A stretch of 64,000 nucleotides of DNA from Variovorax sp. KK3 (GTDB taxonomy: Bacteria > Pseudomonadota > Gammaproteobacteria > Burkholderiales > Burkholderiaceae_C): the NCBI RefSeq assembly GCF_001984055.1, contig NZ_LYVO01000010.1, forward strand, positions 49,042-113,041. The letters run 5' to 3'. Positions 16,602-26,168 of the stretch are shown here, one piece after another. The notes beneath the pieces are model-generated. The model did no database searches. It worked only from the letters and a program-made list of their open reading frames with translations, and had not been told where the DNA came from. The first letter of the stretch is position 1. Each line of letters opens with the position of its first letter. A program made the position numbers and the translations under genes.

Positions 16602-17354
16602 ATGCCTTTCTCCGATTACAAGACCGCGCTGGTGACCGGTGCCTCCTCGGGCATCGGCGCCGCCGTCGTCGAGCGCCTCTGCAAGGAAGGCCTGCAGGTC
16701 CATGCACTCGCACGCAGCGCCGGCAAGCTCGACGAGCTGGCCTCGCGCACCGGCTGCATCCCGCACGCCATCGACGTGAGCGATCTCGCAGGCATCACCC
16801 GCCTGGCGAACGAATTCGAGTTCGATGTGCTGGTCAACAACGCCGGCGTCGACCGGCCGGGCTCGATCCTCAAGGCCGACGCCGAGGGCATCGACCTGCT
16901 GGTGGACGTGAACCTGCGCGCCGTGCTGCACCTGTGCCGGCTGGTGGTGCCCGGCATGGCGGCGCGCGACCGTGGCCACGTGGTCAACATCAGCTCCATC
17001 GCCGGTGCCTACAACTTCGGCGGCAACAGCACCTACCACGCGACCAAGGCGGCGGTGAGCATGCTGTCGCGCCAGCTGCGCATCGACGTCTTCGGCAAGC
17101 GCGTGCGCGTCACCGAGATCTGCCCGGGCCGCGTGGCCACGGACATCTTCGCCCACGTCCACGGCAACGCGGAAGAGATGCACAAGCGCTTCATCGAAGG
17201 CTTCGAACTGCCGCAGGCCGAAGACATCGCGAACGCCATCGCCTTCGCCATCGCCGCGCCCGTGTCGATGAACGTCGGCCACATGGAGATCACGCCGACG
17301 CTGCAGGTGCCGGGCGGCCTCTCCACCACCCGGCCCGAGTCGCCCCGCGCCTGA
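16602..17354 (+). CDS. SDR family oxidoreductase
   Basis: The 250-residue classical SDR has TGASSGIG at residues 12-19, NNAG at 79-82 and catalytic Ser131/132, Tyr145 and Lys149. It is the first gene after the regulated promoter at 16509 and is followed after 31 bases by an amino-acid ABC transporter, so it likely oxidises or reduces a hydroxy-amino-acid or derived aldehyde taken up by that system. The YdfG-like serine/3-hydroxy-acid dehydrogenases are the nearest family by overall look; the substrate stays open. Confidence 0.88.
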   Translation: MPFSDYKTALVTGASSGIGAAVVERLCKEGLQVHALARSAGKLDELASRTGCIPHAIDVSDLAGITRLANEFEFDVLVNNAGVDRPGSILKADAEGIDLLVDVNLRAVLHLCRLVVPGMAARDRGHVVNISSIAGAYNFGGNSTYHATKAAVSMLSRQLRIDVFGKRVRVTEICPGRVATDIFAHVHGNAEEMHKRFIEGFELPQAEDIANAIAFAIAAPVSMNVGHMEITPTLQVPGGLSTTRPESPRA

Positions 17355-17385
17355 ACGGCCGCCACGACGCGCACAGGAGCAAGGC

Positions 17386-18087
17386 ATGAAGGACTTCGAC
17401 CTGCTGGCCATCCTGCTGAAGCCGGAGTTCGGCGCGATGCTGCTGCACGGCGTGGAGATGACGCTGAAGATCGCGGCCGGCTCGTGGATGCTGGCGATGA
17501 GCCTGGCCGTGGTGCTGCTGACGGTGCGACTCATGCCGAGCCGCATCGGCGAACGCGCGGTGGCCGCCTATGTTTCGTACCACCGCAACGTGCCTACGCT
17601 GGTGCAGCTGATGCTGTGGTATTTCGGCATCTTCAGCCTGCTGCCCGAGTTTCTGCAGGCCTGGCTGTCGGCGCACAACGCGGAGGCGATTCTTTCGATC
17701 GTCGCGCTCGGGCTGTGCCAGGCCGCGTATTTCAGCGAAGACATGCGCTCGGGCCTGCGCTCCATTCCGGCCGGCCAGGCCGAAGCGGCCCGGGCGCTGG
17801 GCCACGGCTTCATCGGCTCGATGCGCTACGTGATGTTGCCGCAGGCCATGCGCAACGCAATTCCGGCGCTCATCAACCACAGCGTGTCGCTGTTCAAGAA
17901 CAGCAGCCTGGCCATGGCCATCGGCGTGGCCGAGCTGACGCATGCCGTCAAGGAGGTCGAGAGCCAGAGCTTCCGTGCCTTCGAGGCCTACAGCGTGGCC
18001 ACGGTGCTGTACCTGGTGTTCTCGCTGCTCATCATGGCCGCGGGCGGCTGGGTGTCGCGGCACTACCGCATTGCCGGAGCGAGGTGA
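17386..18087 (+). CDS. Polar amino-acid ABC transporter permease 1
   Basis: The 233-residue integral membrane protein is of the HisM/GlnP type: a hydrophobic N-terminal helix, about five membrane spans and the EAA loop QAEAARALGHGFIGSMRYVMLPQA near residues 132-155 that contacts the ATPase. A good site (AGGAGCAAGGC) precedes the ATG. It stands with a second permease three bases downstream, an ATPase and a binding protein, together a full importer. Confidence 0.9.
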   Translation: MKDFDLLAILLKPEFGAMLLHGVEMTLKIAAGSWMLAMSLAVVLLTVRLMPSRIGERAVAAYVSYHRNVPTLVQLMLWYFGIFSLLPEFLQAWLSAHNAEAILSIVALGLCQAAYFSEDMRSGLRSIPAGQAEAARALGHGFIGSMRYVMLPQAMRNAIPALINHSVSLFKNSSLAMAIGVAELTHAVKEVESQSFRAFEAYSVATVLYLVFSLLIMAAGGWVSRHYRIAGAR

Positions 18088-18090
18088 GCG

Positions 18091-18849
18091 ATGTTCAGCA
18101 TCTTCGAGATCCTGCGCGACAACTGGCTGCTGCTGCTCATCGGGCAGTACCCCAACGGCCCGATGGGCGGCATCGTCGCCACGCTGGTGCTGTCGGTGCT
18201 CGGCATCGTGCTGGCGTTTCCGCTGTCGGTGCTGATGGCGCTGGCGCGGCTGTCGCCCTGGAAAGTGCTGCGCTGGCCGGTGGCGGCGCTGGTGTACGTG
18301 GTGCGCGGCGTGCCGCTGCTGATGGTGATCCTGTGGGTCTACTTCCTGGTGCCGCTGCTGATCGGCCGCGAGATCTCGGGCTTCACGACCATGGTTTGCA
18401 CGCTGGTGATCTACGAGGGCGCCTACCTGTCGGAAGTGGTGCGCGCCGGCATCCTCGCACTGCCGAAGGGACAGACCGAAGCGGCGCGTGCGCTGGGCCA
18501 CAGCCACCTGAAGACGATGTGGTTCGTGATCCTCCCGCAGGCGCTCTACAACATGCTGCCGAGCATGCTGAGCCAGTTCATCTCGACGATCAAGGAAACG
18601 ACGCTGGGCTACGTCATCAACGTGAACGAGCTCACCTTCGCGGCCAACCAGATCAACAACCAGCTGCTGACCAAGCCCTTCCAGGTGTTCTTCATCCTCG
18701 CGATGACGTACTACGTGGTGTGCTTCAGCCTGACGCAGCTGGCGCTGTGGCTGGAGCGGCGCATCGCGCACAAGCGGGCCGGCAGCGGCGTCGCGCGCGT
18801 GTCGCCCAGCGACGTATCGCTGCCGCCGCCGGTGGCGGCCAACCCCTGA
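18091..18849 (+). CDS. Polar amino-acid ABC transporter permease 2
   Basis: The 252-residue permease is the HisQ/GltK-type partner of the upstream gene. It has several hydrophobic spans, the FPLSVLMALARLSPWK region and the EAA loop QTEAARALGHSHLKTMWFVILPQA near residues 129-152. It should form a heterodimer with the first permease in the inner membrane. The start is three bases after the previous stop. Confidence 0.9.
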   Translation: MFSIFEILRDNWLLLLIGQYPNGPMGGIVATLVLSVLGIVLAFPLSVLMALARLSPWKVLRWPVAALVYVVRGVPLLMVILWVYFLVPLLIGREISGFTTMVCTLVIYEGAYLSEVVRAGILALPKGQTEAARALGHSHLKTMWFVILPQALYNMLPSMLSQFISTIKETTLGYVINVNELTFAANQINNQLLTKPFQVFFILAMTYYVVCFSLTQLALWLERRIAHKRAGSGVARVSPSDVSLPPPVAANP

Positions 18850-18906
18850 CAAAGCCGCGCAGACGGCCCAGGACGCGACACGACAAGACAACAGGAGACA
18901 AGAACC

Positions 18907-19674
18907 ATGACCCAACCGACGAACGCAGAAAGCGCTCCGATGATCCTGTTCTCGAACATCAACAAGTGGTACGGCGACTACCAGGCACTCGCCGACGTCA
19001 ACGCCGAAGTGAAGAAGGGCGAAGTGGTGGTGGTGTGCGGGCCTTCGGGCTCGGGCAAGTCCACACTGATCCGCACGGTGAACCGGCTCGAAGAAGTCAA
19101 GTCGGGGCAGCTGCTGTTCGACGGCAACGACGTGCATGCGCCGATGCATAGCGCCGCGCTCAACAAGCTGCGCAGCCGCATCGGCTTCGTGTTCCAGAGC
19201 TTCAACCTGTTCCCGCACCTGTCGGTGCTCGACAACGTAATGCTGTCGCCGATGCGCGTGCTGGGTGTGAAACGTGCCGCGGCGAAGACCAAGGCGATGC
19301 AGTTGCTCGAGCGCGTGGGCCTGGCCGCCAAGGCCGGCGCCTACCCGGCGCAGCTCTCGGGGGGCCAGCAGCAGCGGGTGGCGATCGCTCGCGCGCTGGC
19401 GATGGAGCCGCCAGCCATGCTGTTCGACGAGCCCACCAGCGCGCTCGACCCCGAAATGGTGGGCGAGGTGCTGTCCGTGATGCGCGGCCTGGCCAACGAC
19501 GGCATGACGATGATGTGCGTCACGCACGAGATGAATTTCGCCCGCGAGGTGGCCGACTGCATCTGGTTCATGGATGCGGGCCGCATCCTGGAAAAGGCCG
19601 AGCCGGAAGCCTTCTTCACCAAGCCGCAGCATCCGCGCGCGCAGCGCTTTCTGTCGGACCTGCGCTCCCACTGA
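18907..19674 (+). CDS. Amino-acid ABC transporter ATP-binding protein (GlnQ-type)
   Basis: The 255-residue ATPase has Walker [10 protein letters not shown] near residue 46, signature LSGGQQQR near residue 151, Walker [16 protein letters not shown] near residue 170 and the H-loop VTHEM. It energises import through the two permeases just upstream. It lies 57 bases after the second permease, with AGGAGACAAGAACC before the ATG. Confidence 0.93.
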   Translation: MTQPTNAESAPMILFSNINKWYGDYQALADVNAEVKKGEVVVVCGPSGSGKSTLIRTVNRLEEVKSGQLLFDGNDVHAPMHSAALNKLRSRIGFVFQSFNLFPHLSVLDNVMLSPMRVLGVKRAAAKTKAMQLLERVGLAAKAGAYPAQLSGGQQQRVAIARALAMEPPAMLFDEPTSALDPEMVGEVLSVMRGLANDGMTMMCVTHEMNFAREVADCIWFMDAGRILEKAEPEAFFTKPQHPRAQRFLSDLRSH

Positions 19675-19734
19675 GCTGCGTTCGTTTCATCCACTCCATT
19701 TCTCTCACTCACTTACTCACACGAGGAATCGATC

Positions 19735-20577
19735 ATGTCGAAGAAGACTGCTTTTCATGTTGCCGCCGTCGCCGGATGTGTCCTCGCGCTTTGCGGCGTG
19801 GCGCAGGCCGATCAGTGGGACGAGATCACACAGCGCAAGGAGCTCAAGTGCGGCACCTTCGCCGACGTGCCGCCCTTCGCCGCGCCCGATCCGAAGACGC
19901 GCGAGATGGTGGGGCATGACATCGACCTGTGCAACGCGGTGGCCAAGCAGTTGGGCCTGACGGCCAAGATCACGCCGCTGTCGGTGGAAGCGCGCGTGCC
20001 CGAGGTGAAGCTGGGCCGCGTCGATGTGACGGTGGCCAACCTGGCCTACACCAAGAGCCGCGGCGAGCAGATCCAGTTCAGCGACCCGTACTACGTGGCC
20101 AAGGAAATGCTGGCCGTGAAGGCGTCGGACCCGGGCATGGCCAAGGCCGACTTCAAGGGCAAGCGCCTGAGCTCGACCAAGGGTTCGACCTCGGAGCTGT
20201 CGATCAAGATGAACGGCTCGGAGCCTGTGACTTTCCAGGACACCGGCTCGGCCTTCATGGCGGTGCAGCAGAACAAGTCGGTGGGCATGGTCGCCAACAC
20301 GATGACCATCACCAAGCTGGTCAACCAGTCGAAGACGGCGGGCGTCGAGCTGAAGATGATCAAGGACCCGATGGTGCTGCAGCCGATCGGGGTCGGGATG
20401 AAGAAGGACGAGCCTGTCTTGCTGTCGAAGGTGAACGGGGCTCTTTATGCGCTCGAGAAGTCGGGCGAGCTCGACCGGATCTGGGCCAAGTGGCTGGGGC
20501 CGAACACCGAGTACAAGATGACGCGCGATGAGAAGGTCACGCCGTTGGCTGACCTGAAGTTCGAGCTGCTGCCTTGA
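19735..20577 (+). CDS. Amino-acid ABC transporter substrate-binding protein
   Basis: The 280-residue periplasmic protein begins with a typical Sec signal peptide (charged MSKK, hydrophobic core, cleavage likely after VAQA at residue 25). The mature part has the SBP_bac_3 pattern including RKELKCGTFADVPPFA and ARVPEVKLGRVDVTVANLAYTKSR. It delivers a polar amino acid or analogue to the transporter. It is last in the regulon operon; the ligand cannot be read directly. Confidence 0.9.
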   Translation: MSKKTAFHVAAVAGCVLALCGVAQADQWDEITQRKELKCGTFADVPPFAAPDPKTREMVGHDIDLCNAVAKQLGLTAKITPLSVEARVPEVKLGRVDVTVANLAYTKSRGEQIQFSDPYYVAKEMLAVKASDPGMAKADFKGKRLSSTKGSTSELSIKMNGSEPVTFQDTGSAFMAVQQNKSVGMVANTMTITKLVNQSKTAGVELKMIKDPMVLQPIGVGMKKDEPVLLSKVNGALYALEKSGELDRIWAKWLGPNTEYKMTRDEKVTPLADLKFELLP

Positions 20578-20633
20578 TCACTTGATCGCAGCCGGGGCTT
20601 GCGCGGCGGCGCTCCTGCGTGAGACGCAGACCC

Positions 20634-21785
20634 TCAGGCAGGGTGACGGAAGGGGCTGCGCTCGCCCAGGTGATCGAGGTAGCCGGAGATCCCTTCGTCT
20701 TCGCGCTCCAGAAAGCGCTCCACCGCGTCGGCGAAGGAAGGATGCGCCAGCCAATGCGCGCTGGTGGTCTTCACAGGCATCAGCGCGCGGGCCATCTTGT
20801 GTTCGCCCTGCGCGCCGCCTTCGAAGCGCTGCACGCCGTGCTCGATGCACCAGGCGAGAGGCTGGTAGTAGCAGGCCTCGAAATGCAGGCAATCGACCCG
20901 CTCCATCGCGCCCCAGTAGCGGCCGTAGGCGACCGAGGCGTCGGCCGAGAGCGCGATCAGGCTGCAGGCGATGGGCTTGCCGTCTCGCTCCGCGATGAAG
21001 AGCAGCCAGGCTTCGGGCATGTCCTGGGCCATGCGAGCGAAGAAATCGGGCGTGAGGTAGGGCGGGTTGCCATGCTCGCGGTAGGTGCGGGCATAGCAGC
21101 GGTAGAAGAACTTCCAGTCGGCCTCGGCGATGTCCGCACCGCGCGACCAGCGGAATCGCACGCCGGCATCGTGGACCTTGCGGCGCTCCTGGCGGATCTT
21201 CTTGCGCTTGTCGTGGGCGAGGCTGGCGAGGAAGGCGTCGAAGTCGTGCCATTCGACATGGTTGGTCCAATGGAACTGGACGGTGTGGCGCAGCATCAGG
21301 CCCGCTTCGGCGCAGGCCGCGATGTCCTCGTCGGCGCCGAAGAGCAGGTGCAGGGACGACAGCTCTTCTTCCTTGCACCAGGCGATGACCGCTTGCACGA
21401 GCAGCGCCCGGCTTTCGGCGTCGCGTGCGAGCAGGCGTGTGCCCGGCACCGGCGTGAAGGGCACCGCCACCAAAGCTTTGGGGTAGTAGGCGAGGCCATG
21501 CTGCTGGTAGGCGTTGGCCCAGGCCCAGTCGAACACGTACTCGCCGTAGGAATGGCCCTTGAGGTACATCGGGCAGGCCGCGACCAGTTGGCGGCCGCGC
21601 CACAGCGTCACGAAGCGCGTCGCCCAGCCGCTCTGGGGCGCGGCGCTGTCGCTTTGCTCCATCGCGGCCAGGTAGGCGTGGCGCATGAAGGGGGAGGGCA
21701 CGGCCTGGGCGGCGAGCAGGCCGTCCCAGGTGGCGGAATCGATCTCGGATACGCTGCCGTGGATGCGGACGACGGGGGTGGCCAA
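20634..21785 (-). CDS. FemAB/GNAT-like acyltransferase family protein (DUF482/COG3146 type)
   Basis: The roughly 383-residue protein has the marks of the peptidogalycan biosynthesis family with a GNAT-like fold: SPFMRHAYLAAME near residue 33, KKIRQERRKV in the middle and C-terminal CYYQPLAWCIEHG and EGGAQGEHKMARAL. Members are thought to transfer acyl or aminoacyl groups, but no activity is established here. The frame is open far upstream across the next gene; TTG at 21785, preceded by GAAAGAGAG, is the only plausible start before the conserved N-terminus. It follows the EamA gene on the same strand by 17 bases. Confidence 0.75.
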   Translation of the reverse strand: MATPVVRIHGSVSEIDSATWDGLLAAQAVPSPFMRHAYLAAMEQSDSAAPQSGWATRFVTLWRGRQLVAACPMYLKGHSYGEYVFDWAWANAYQQHGLAYYPKALVAVPFTPVPGTRLLARDAESRALLVQAVIAWCKEEELSSLHLLFGADEDIAACAEAGLMLRHTVQFHWTNHVEWHDFDAFLASLAHDKRKKIRQERRKVHDAGVRFRWSRGADIAEADWKFFYRCYARTYREHGNPPYLTPDFFARMAQDMPEAWLLFIAERDGKPIACSLIALSADASVAYGRYWGAMERVDCLHFEACYYQPLAWCIEHGVQRFEGGAQGEHKMARALMPVKTTSAHWLAHPSFADAVERFLEREDEGISGYLDHLGERSPFRHPA

Positions 21786-21802
21786 GAAAGCTCTCTTTCT
21801 CT

Positions 21803-22741
21803 TCAGCGGCCGCGCGGACCCATGGTCTCGGCGATGTAGATGCCGCCCAGCACCAGCCCCAGGGCCAGCGCGTGATAGAGCGACAGCGGCTCGCCGAGCA
21901 CCAGCACCGCGAGCAGCGGGCCGAAGATCGGCACCAGGTTGAGGAACACGCCCGCCCGCGCCGGCCCGATCAGGCCGACGGCATGGATGAAGGTGACCTG
22001 CGAGATGAAGGAGGGCAGCAGGCCGACGAACAGGATCAGCATCCAGCCCGTCGGCGTGGGCACGATGAAGTCGCCCATCGCGACTTCGGCGACGAGCAGA
22101 GGCACCGACACCAGGCAGGCCACCGCCGCGGTCGCCGCGAAGAAGACGATGGCGGGCACGTCGGGCCGGCGCCGCAGGCCCAGCGCGTAGGCGGCGTAGA
22201 GCAGCGAGGCCACGATCATCCACAGGTCGCCGATGTTGAAGCCCAGCTGGGCCAGGCGCTCCGGATGGCCCCCGGATGCCACGACCACGATGCCCGCCAG
22301 CGTGAGTGCGACACCTGCCAGCTGCAGTCCGCCGACTTTCGTTCGAAAGAAGAACAGGCTGCCCAGCAGCACCAGCACCGGGATGGTGCCCTGGATGATC
22401 GCGATGTTGATCGCCGTGGTGTGATGGGCCGCCGCGTAGAACAGCGCGTTGAAGCCGGTGAAGCCCAGGGTGCCCATCAGCGTGATGAAGCGCCACGAGG
22501 GCAGCAGGCTGCGCCAATGAAGGGCGATCTGCCGGCGCGCGCACAAACCCAGCGCGATACAGCAGACGATCCAGCGAGAGAAGGTCAGCATCATGGGCGA
22601 GACCTCGCCCACCGCCAGGCGCGCCGCCACCGCGTTGGCGCCCCAGATCAGCATGGTGAAGACCAGCAGCACGTAGGCTTGGTCGTGGAGCCAGGGAACG
22701 AAGGAGGCGAAGAAACCGGGAGAGGAAGAACCTGAGCGCAT
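21803..22741 (-). CDS. EamA/DMT-family transporter
   Basis: The 312-residue protein is a ten-helix drug/metabolite transporter with two EamA repeats. The first covers LVFTMLIWGANAVAARLAVG to near residue 156, the second runs from about residue 165 to 303. A Gly/Pro pattern including GTIPVLVLLGSLFFF and LVPIFGPLLAVLVLGEPLS fits the family. It likely exports or imports a small metabolite at the inner membrane; direction and substrate are unknown. It is translated just before the acyltransferase-like gene and is divergent from the PII gene. Confidence 0.88.
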   Translation of the reverse strand: MRSGSSSPGFFASFVPWLHDQAYVLLVFTMLIWGANAVAARLAVGEVSPMMLTFSRWIVCCIALGLCARRQIALHWRSLLPSWRFITLMGTLGFTGFNALFYAAAHHTTAINIAIIQGTIPVLVLLGSLFFFRTKVGGLQLAGVALTLAGIVVVASGGHPERLAQLGFNIGDLWMIVASLLYAAYALGLRRRPDVPAIVFFAATAAVACLVSVPLLVAEVAMGDFIVPTPTGWMLILFVGLLPSFISQVTFIHAVGLIGPARAGVFLNLVPIFGPLLAVLVLGEPLSLYHALALGLVLGGIYIAETMGPRGR

Positions 22742-22823
22742 GGCCCGCAGAGCGTATCAGCCCCTGCGACGGTGCGCCGGGCTGCGGGCCCCAAGCCATC
22801 GATGAGCGAAGGCGAATGCATAA

Positions 22824-23303
<480 letters not shown>

Positions 23304-23319
23304 CGCCCAAGGCGCCGGC

Positions 23320-23910
23320 TTAGAGCACTTCGGCGAGTTTGTCGCCGCGCGGATGCCGGCTGGCGTCCTCGACCAGGGCTTCGAGCAGAGGCGCGACTTC
23401 GGTGCCCGAGCGGATCAGCCCCATCTGCCATTCGCCCATGAAGCCCTCGCGCACGCTGTGGGCCAGAAACTCGAGCAAGCCGGCGTAGTAGCCCGACACG
23501 TCGAGAATGCCGACCGGCTTGTCGTGGTAGCCGAGCTGGCGCCAGGTCCAGATCTCGAACAATTCCTCGAAGGTACCGATGCCGCCCGGCAATGCGACGA
23601 AGGCGTCGGCGCGTTCGCCCATCATGGCCTTGCGCTCGTGCATGGTGTCGACCACGTGCAGCTCGTCGCACAGCGGGTTGGCCAGTTCCTTGTCGACAAG
23701 GGCCTTGGGGATGATGCCGACCACCCGCCCGCCGGCCTGGCGCGTGGCCTCGGCCACGGTGCCCATGAGGCCGGTGCGGCCGCCGCCGTAGACCAACTGG
23801 CCACCGCGCTCGCCGATCCATCGGCCGACTGCACGGGCCGCTTCGGAGAATTCGGGCCGCTCGCCGGGTCGAGAGCCGCAATAGACGCAAATCGAGAAAT
23901 TGGAGGTCAT
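23320..23910 (-). CDS. TIGR00730/LOG family protein (cytokinin riboside phosphoribohydrolase-like)
   Basis: The 196-residue Rossmann-fold protein carries the LOG motif PGGIGTFEELFE near residue 109 together with YGGGRTGLMG near residue 41. Family members hydrolyse AMP-type nucleotides or cytokinin ribotides, although they are often called lysine decarboxylases. It is the last gene of the six-gene minus-strand operon that starts with the ECF sigma gene and converges on the PII gene. Confidence 0.88.
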   Translation of the reverse strand: MTSNFSICVYCGSRPGERPEFSEAARAVGRWIGERGGQLVYGGGRTGLMGTVAEATRQAGGRVVGIIPKALVDKELANPLCDELHVVDTMHERKAMMGERADAFVALPGGIGTFEELFEIWTWRQLGYHDKPVGILDVSGYYAGLLEFLAHSVREGFMGEWQMGLIRSGTEVAPLLEALVEDASRHPRGDKLAEVL

Positions 23911-23953
23911 GCCGCGATCATGCCGCCATCGAATGACGGACAGCTTGCAAGGC

Positions 23954-24349
23954 TCATCCGGCGAAGCGGTGCCACAGGGCTGCGATCCAGACGCCGCTGC
24001 ACAGCAGGATGGACATCAGCACGGCGGCGCTGCCCAGGTCCTTGGCGTTCTTGGAGAGGGCGTGCCATTCGGGCCCCACGCGGTTGATGGCGGCCTCGAT
24101 GCCGGTGTTGAGCAGCTCGACGATCATCACCAGCACGACCAGGGACACGAGCAGCGCCACCTCGACCCAGCTGCGCCCGACCCAGAAGGCGGCCGGCACC
24201 ATGACGATGGCGAGCAGCACTTCTTGTCGGAACGCGGTTTCGCCCCAGCCGGCGCGAAAGCCGTCGAGCGAGATCAGGGTGGCGTGCCAGATGCGGTTCA
24301 GGCCACGCCGTGCCTTCTGCGGATTGACGGGTTGGTTCACGATGCTCAT
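23954..24349 (-). CDS. dgkA: Diacylglycerol kinase
   Basis: The 131-residue membrane protein has the DgkA pattern: an N-terminal GLNRIWHATLISLDGFRAGWGETAFRQE amphipathic part, three hydrophobic helices and the catalytic motif VELLNTGIEAAINRVGPE near residue 78. It phosphorylates diacylglycerol to phosphatidate in the inner membrane for lipid recycling. ATG 24349 overlaps the stop of the RDD gene by four bases. Confidence 0.92.
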   Translation of the reverse strand: MSIVNQPVNPQKARRGLNRIWHATLISLDGFRAGWGETAFRQEVLLAIVMVPAAFWVGRSWVEVALLVSLVVLVMIVELLNTGIEAAINRVGPEWHALSKNAKDLGSAAVLMSILLCSGVWIAALWHRFAG

Positions 24350-24915
24350 CGGCGGCTCATAGGTTTGGACGCGATCAGCCGGGTGCCGGCCCATGCGTCG
24401 TGCCAGAACTGGCGTTCGGGATGGAAACGGGACAGCAGGGCCCAGACGATCACCCAGCCGAAGATCAGCACCGACGATTCGCCGCCGCCCAGCTTGAAGG
24501 GAGCGATGGCGGCCAGCGGCGGCAGGAACCAGATCCAGCAAAGCAGGTAGCGCAGCAGCGCGCGGCTTTGCGTGACGGGGCGGCCGAGGCGGTCGACCAC
24601 GCGCAGGCCCCAGGTCTTCATGGCGAGCGTCTGGCCACGGGACCAGAACCAGACGAAATAGACGCCGAAGACGACGAACAGGAAGGCCTGCAGCAGGTGC
24701 CGGCGGGAGTCCATCGCGTCGCGCATCTGGCCCAGCGTGCTGAAGAGCCAGCCTGCGACGAAGACCACGGCGAAGAGCAGCATGCCTTCGTAGAGCCAGC
24801 AGGCCATGCGGCGCCACAGGCCGGGTGCGACGAGGGTGCTGGGGGAGGACGGGAAAGAAGAGTCGGCGAGCGTCGGACCGCTCGCGCCGACCCCGTCAGG
24901 GGAACTGGAAGCCAT
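24346..24915 (-). CDS. RDD-family membrane protein
   Basis: The 189-residue protein has the RDD family signature: RRMACWLYEGMLLF with the early Arg before helix 1 (near residue 35), a second hydrophobic helix AFLFVVFGVYFVWFW near residue 90 and MKTWGLRVVDRLGRPV, which contains the Asp region. Function is unknown; some RDD proteins exchange ions. Its stop overlaps dgkA, and it follows the DUF3106 gene by 12 bases. Confidence 0.85.
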   Translation of the reverse strand: MASSSPDGVGASGPTLADSSFPSSPSTLVAPGLWRRMACWLYEGMLLFAVVFVAGWLFSTLGQMRDAMDSRRHLLQAFLFVVFGVYFVWFWSRGQTLAMKTWGLRVVDRLGRPVTQSRALLRYLLCWIWFLPPLAAIAPFKLGGGESSVLIFGWVIVWALLSRFHPERQFWHDAWAGTRLIASKPMSRR

Positions 24916-24927
24916 CCGCAGCTTGTA

Positions 24928-25722
24928 TCACGGCGCAGCGGACGGCTGGTCGGAAGCGCGGACGGACGGTGTGGCGGAAACGGACGGCTCGGCCGTCGAT
25001 TCGGAAGGCGGCGGCACCTGTGCCTCTGCCGCCACGGGAGCTCCGGTGGGCGAAGCGGTCGTGGTGGCCGGCGCCGCCGCGGGAATGACAGCCGGAAGCC
25101 GCGTGACCACCGGCGCCGGCGGCGTCAGCTGTATGCGGGGTGTGTGGCTTCCGTCCGACGCGAGCGAGGGCAGGGGAGCCAGCTTCTGCGCCGGCACGGG
25201 CCGGATTGCAGCTGCGGCGCCCGGACGGGGCACCGCGCGCGAAGCCAGTTCGCGCTTTTCGTCTTCGCTGAGCGCCTGGTAGGCCTCCCACTTGGCCTTG
25301 CGCTCGTCGGCGGGAACCTGCTTGACCTCGGCGAAGTTGAAGCGGGCCTGGGAGCGCTCTTGGTTGCTGAGCTGGGCCCAGGCCGTCATGCGGCTATGCA
25401 GGATCTGCTGTTCGTCCGTGGAGAGGTCGGCGTAGTTGCGCGAGAGCGCCAGCCACTTGCGCTTGTGCGGCTCGGTCAGGGTGTCCCAATGGGGAGCAAG
25501 CGGTTCGAGCGCGCGCTGCTGACGGCTACTCAGGTCGCGCCACAGCGGCTTGGAGGCGATCGGCCTGGAGGCCACGGCAGCGCCCGGCTCGGCCTTGGAG
25601 GACTGCGCACCGGCCGGGCACGCTGCCAGGCCGGCCAGCGCGATCAGGACGACTGCACCCGCCGTCGCAGCCGAATGAATCGGCAGCGTCACTTTTGCGA
25701 GGGGGCGGCGGGGCTGAAGCAT
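24928..25722 (-). CDS. DUF3106-domain secreted protein
   Basis: The 264-residue protein starts with basic residues and a hydrophobic core ending near AACPAGAQS, a signal peptide or lipoprotein-like leader (Cys35). The central region, residues about 58-150, is DUF3106: repeated LSxxQQRALxPLxxxW-like helices (WRDLSSRQQRALEPLAPHWD, WAQLSNQERSQ). The last 100 residues are Pro/Ala/Thr-rich and disordered. ATG 25722 is chosen because it opens the leader. It follows the DUF3619 gene in the ECF sigma operon; function unknown. Confidence 0.8.
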   Translation of the reverse strand: MLQPRRPLAKVTLPIHSAATAGAVVLIALAGLAACPAGAQSSKAEPGAAVASRPIASKPLWRDLSSRQQRALEPLAPHWDTLTEPHKRKWLALSRNYADLSTDEQQILHSRMTAWAQLSNQERSQARFNFAEVKQVPADERKAKWEAYQALSEDEKRELASRAVPRPGAAAAIRPVPAQKLAPLPSLASDGSHTPRIQLTPPAPVVTRLPAVIPAAAPATTTASPTGAPVAAEAQVPPPSESTAEPSVSATPSVRASDQPSAAP

Positions 25723-25742
25723 GCGAAGCGGGATGGAAGGGT

Positions 25743-26168
25743 TCAGCGCTGCGTGGCGCTTTCGGATTTCAGGAACTGAGCGAAGCCGGGGTCGGTGTAG
25801 GCCGAGGGCGGCAGATCGTCCGTGAGCAAGGCTGCATCGACTTCGGCCAGTTCGTTGGCGCGGTTGTCTTCCTGCAGCGTGGTGATGACCACGAGGCCGG
25901 CCACCAACGCGACCAGCGGGATCACCGAGCCGATGCGGGTCCACCAGCCGCCGCCCAGTGCCGCGGCACCGCCGCTCTGCACGACGGCAGGGGCGGCCTG
26001 CAGCACCCGCACCACCTTGCGGCGCGCCAGGGCCTGCTCGCGGGCAGCGCGCAGGCGCTCGCCGATGTCGTGCGGCAGTTGCTGCGTTCCGGCCGACAGC
26101 CGTGCGGCCACGCGGCGGCCGAACAGCTCTTCGGTTGCGGCAGCGGTGGTCGAAAGCGTTGTGTTCAT
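25743..26168 (-). CDS. DUF3619 protein, probable anti-sigma factor
   Basis: The 141-residue protein has a cytoplasmic N-terminal part rich in Arg (FGRRVAARL, LRAAREQALARRKVV), one membrane helix (IPLVALVAGLVVIT, near residues 83-98) and a short periplasmic tail. That topology, and a start overlapping the ECF sigma gene by four bases, suggest it anchors or inhibits the sigma factor. The assignment is contextual; no zinc motif is present. Confidence 0.78.
   Translation of the reverse strand: MNTTLSTTAAATEELFGRRVAARLSAGTQQLPHDIGERLRAAREQALARRKVVRVLQAAPAVVQSGGAAALGGGWWTRIGSVIPLVALVAGLVVITTLQEDNRANELAEVDAALLTDDLPPSAYTDPGFAQFLKSESATQR

Noticed and set aside
17290..19671. A 793-codon minus-strand frame
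   Set aside because: Antisense to the complete amino-acid transporter; His/Arg-rich shadow without domains.
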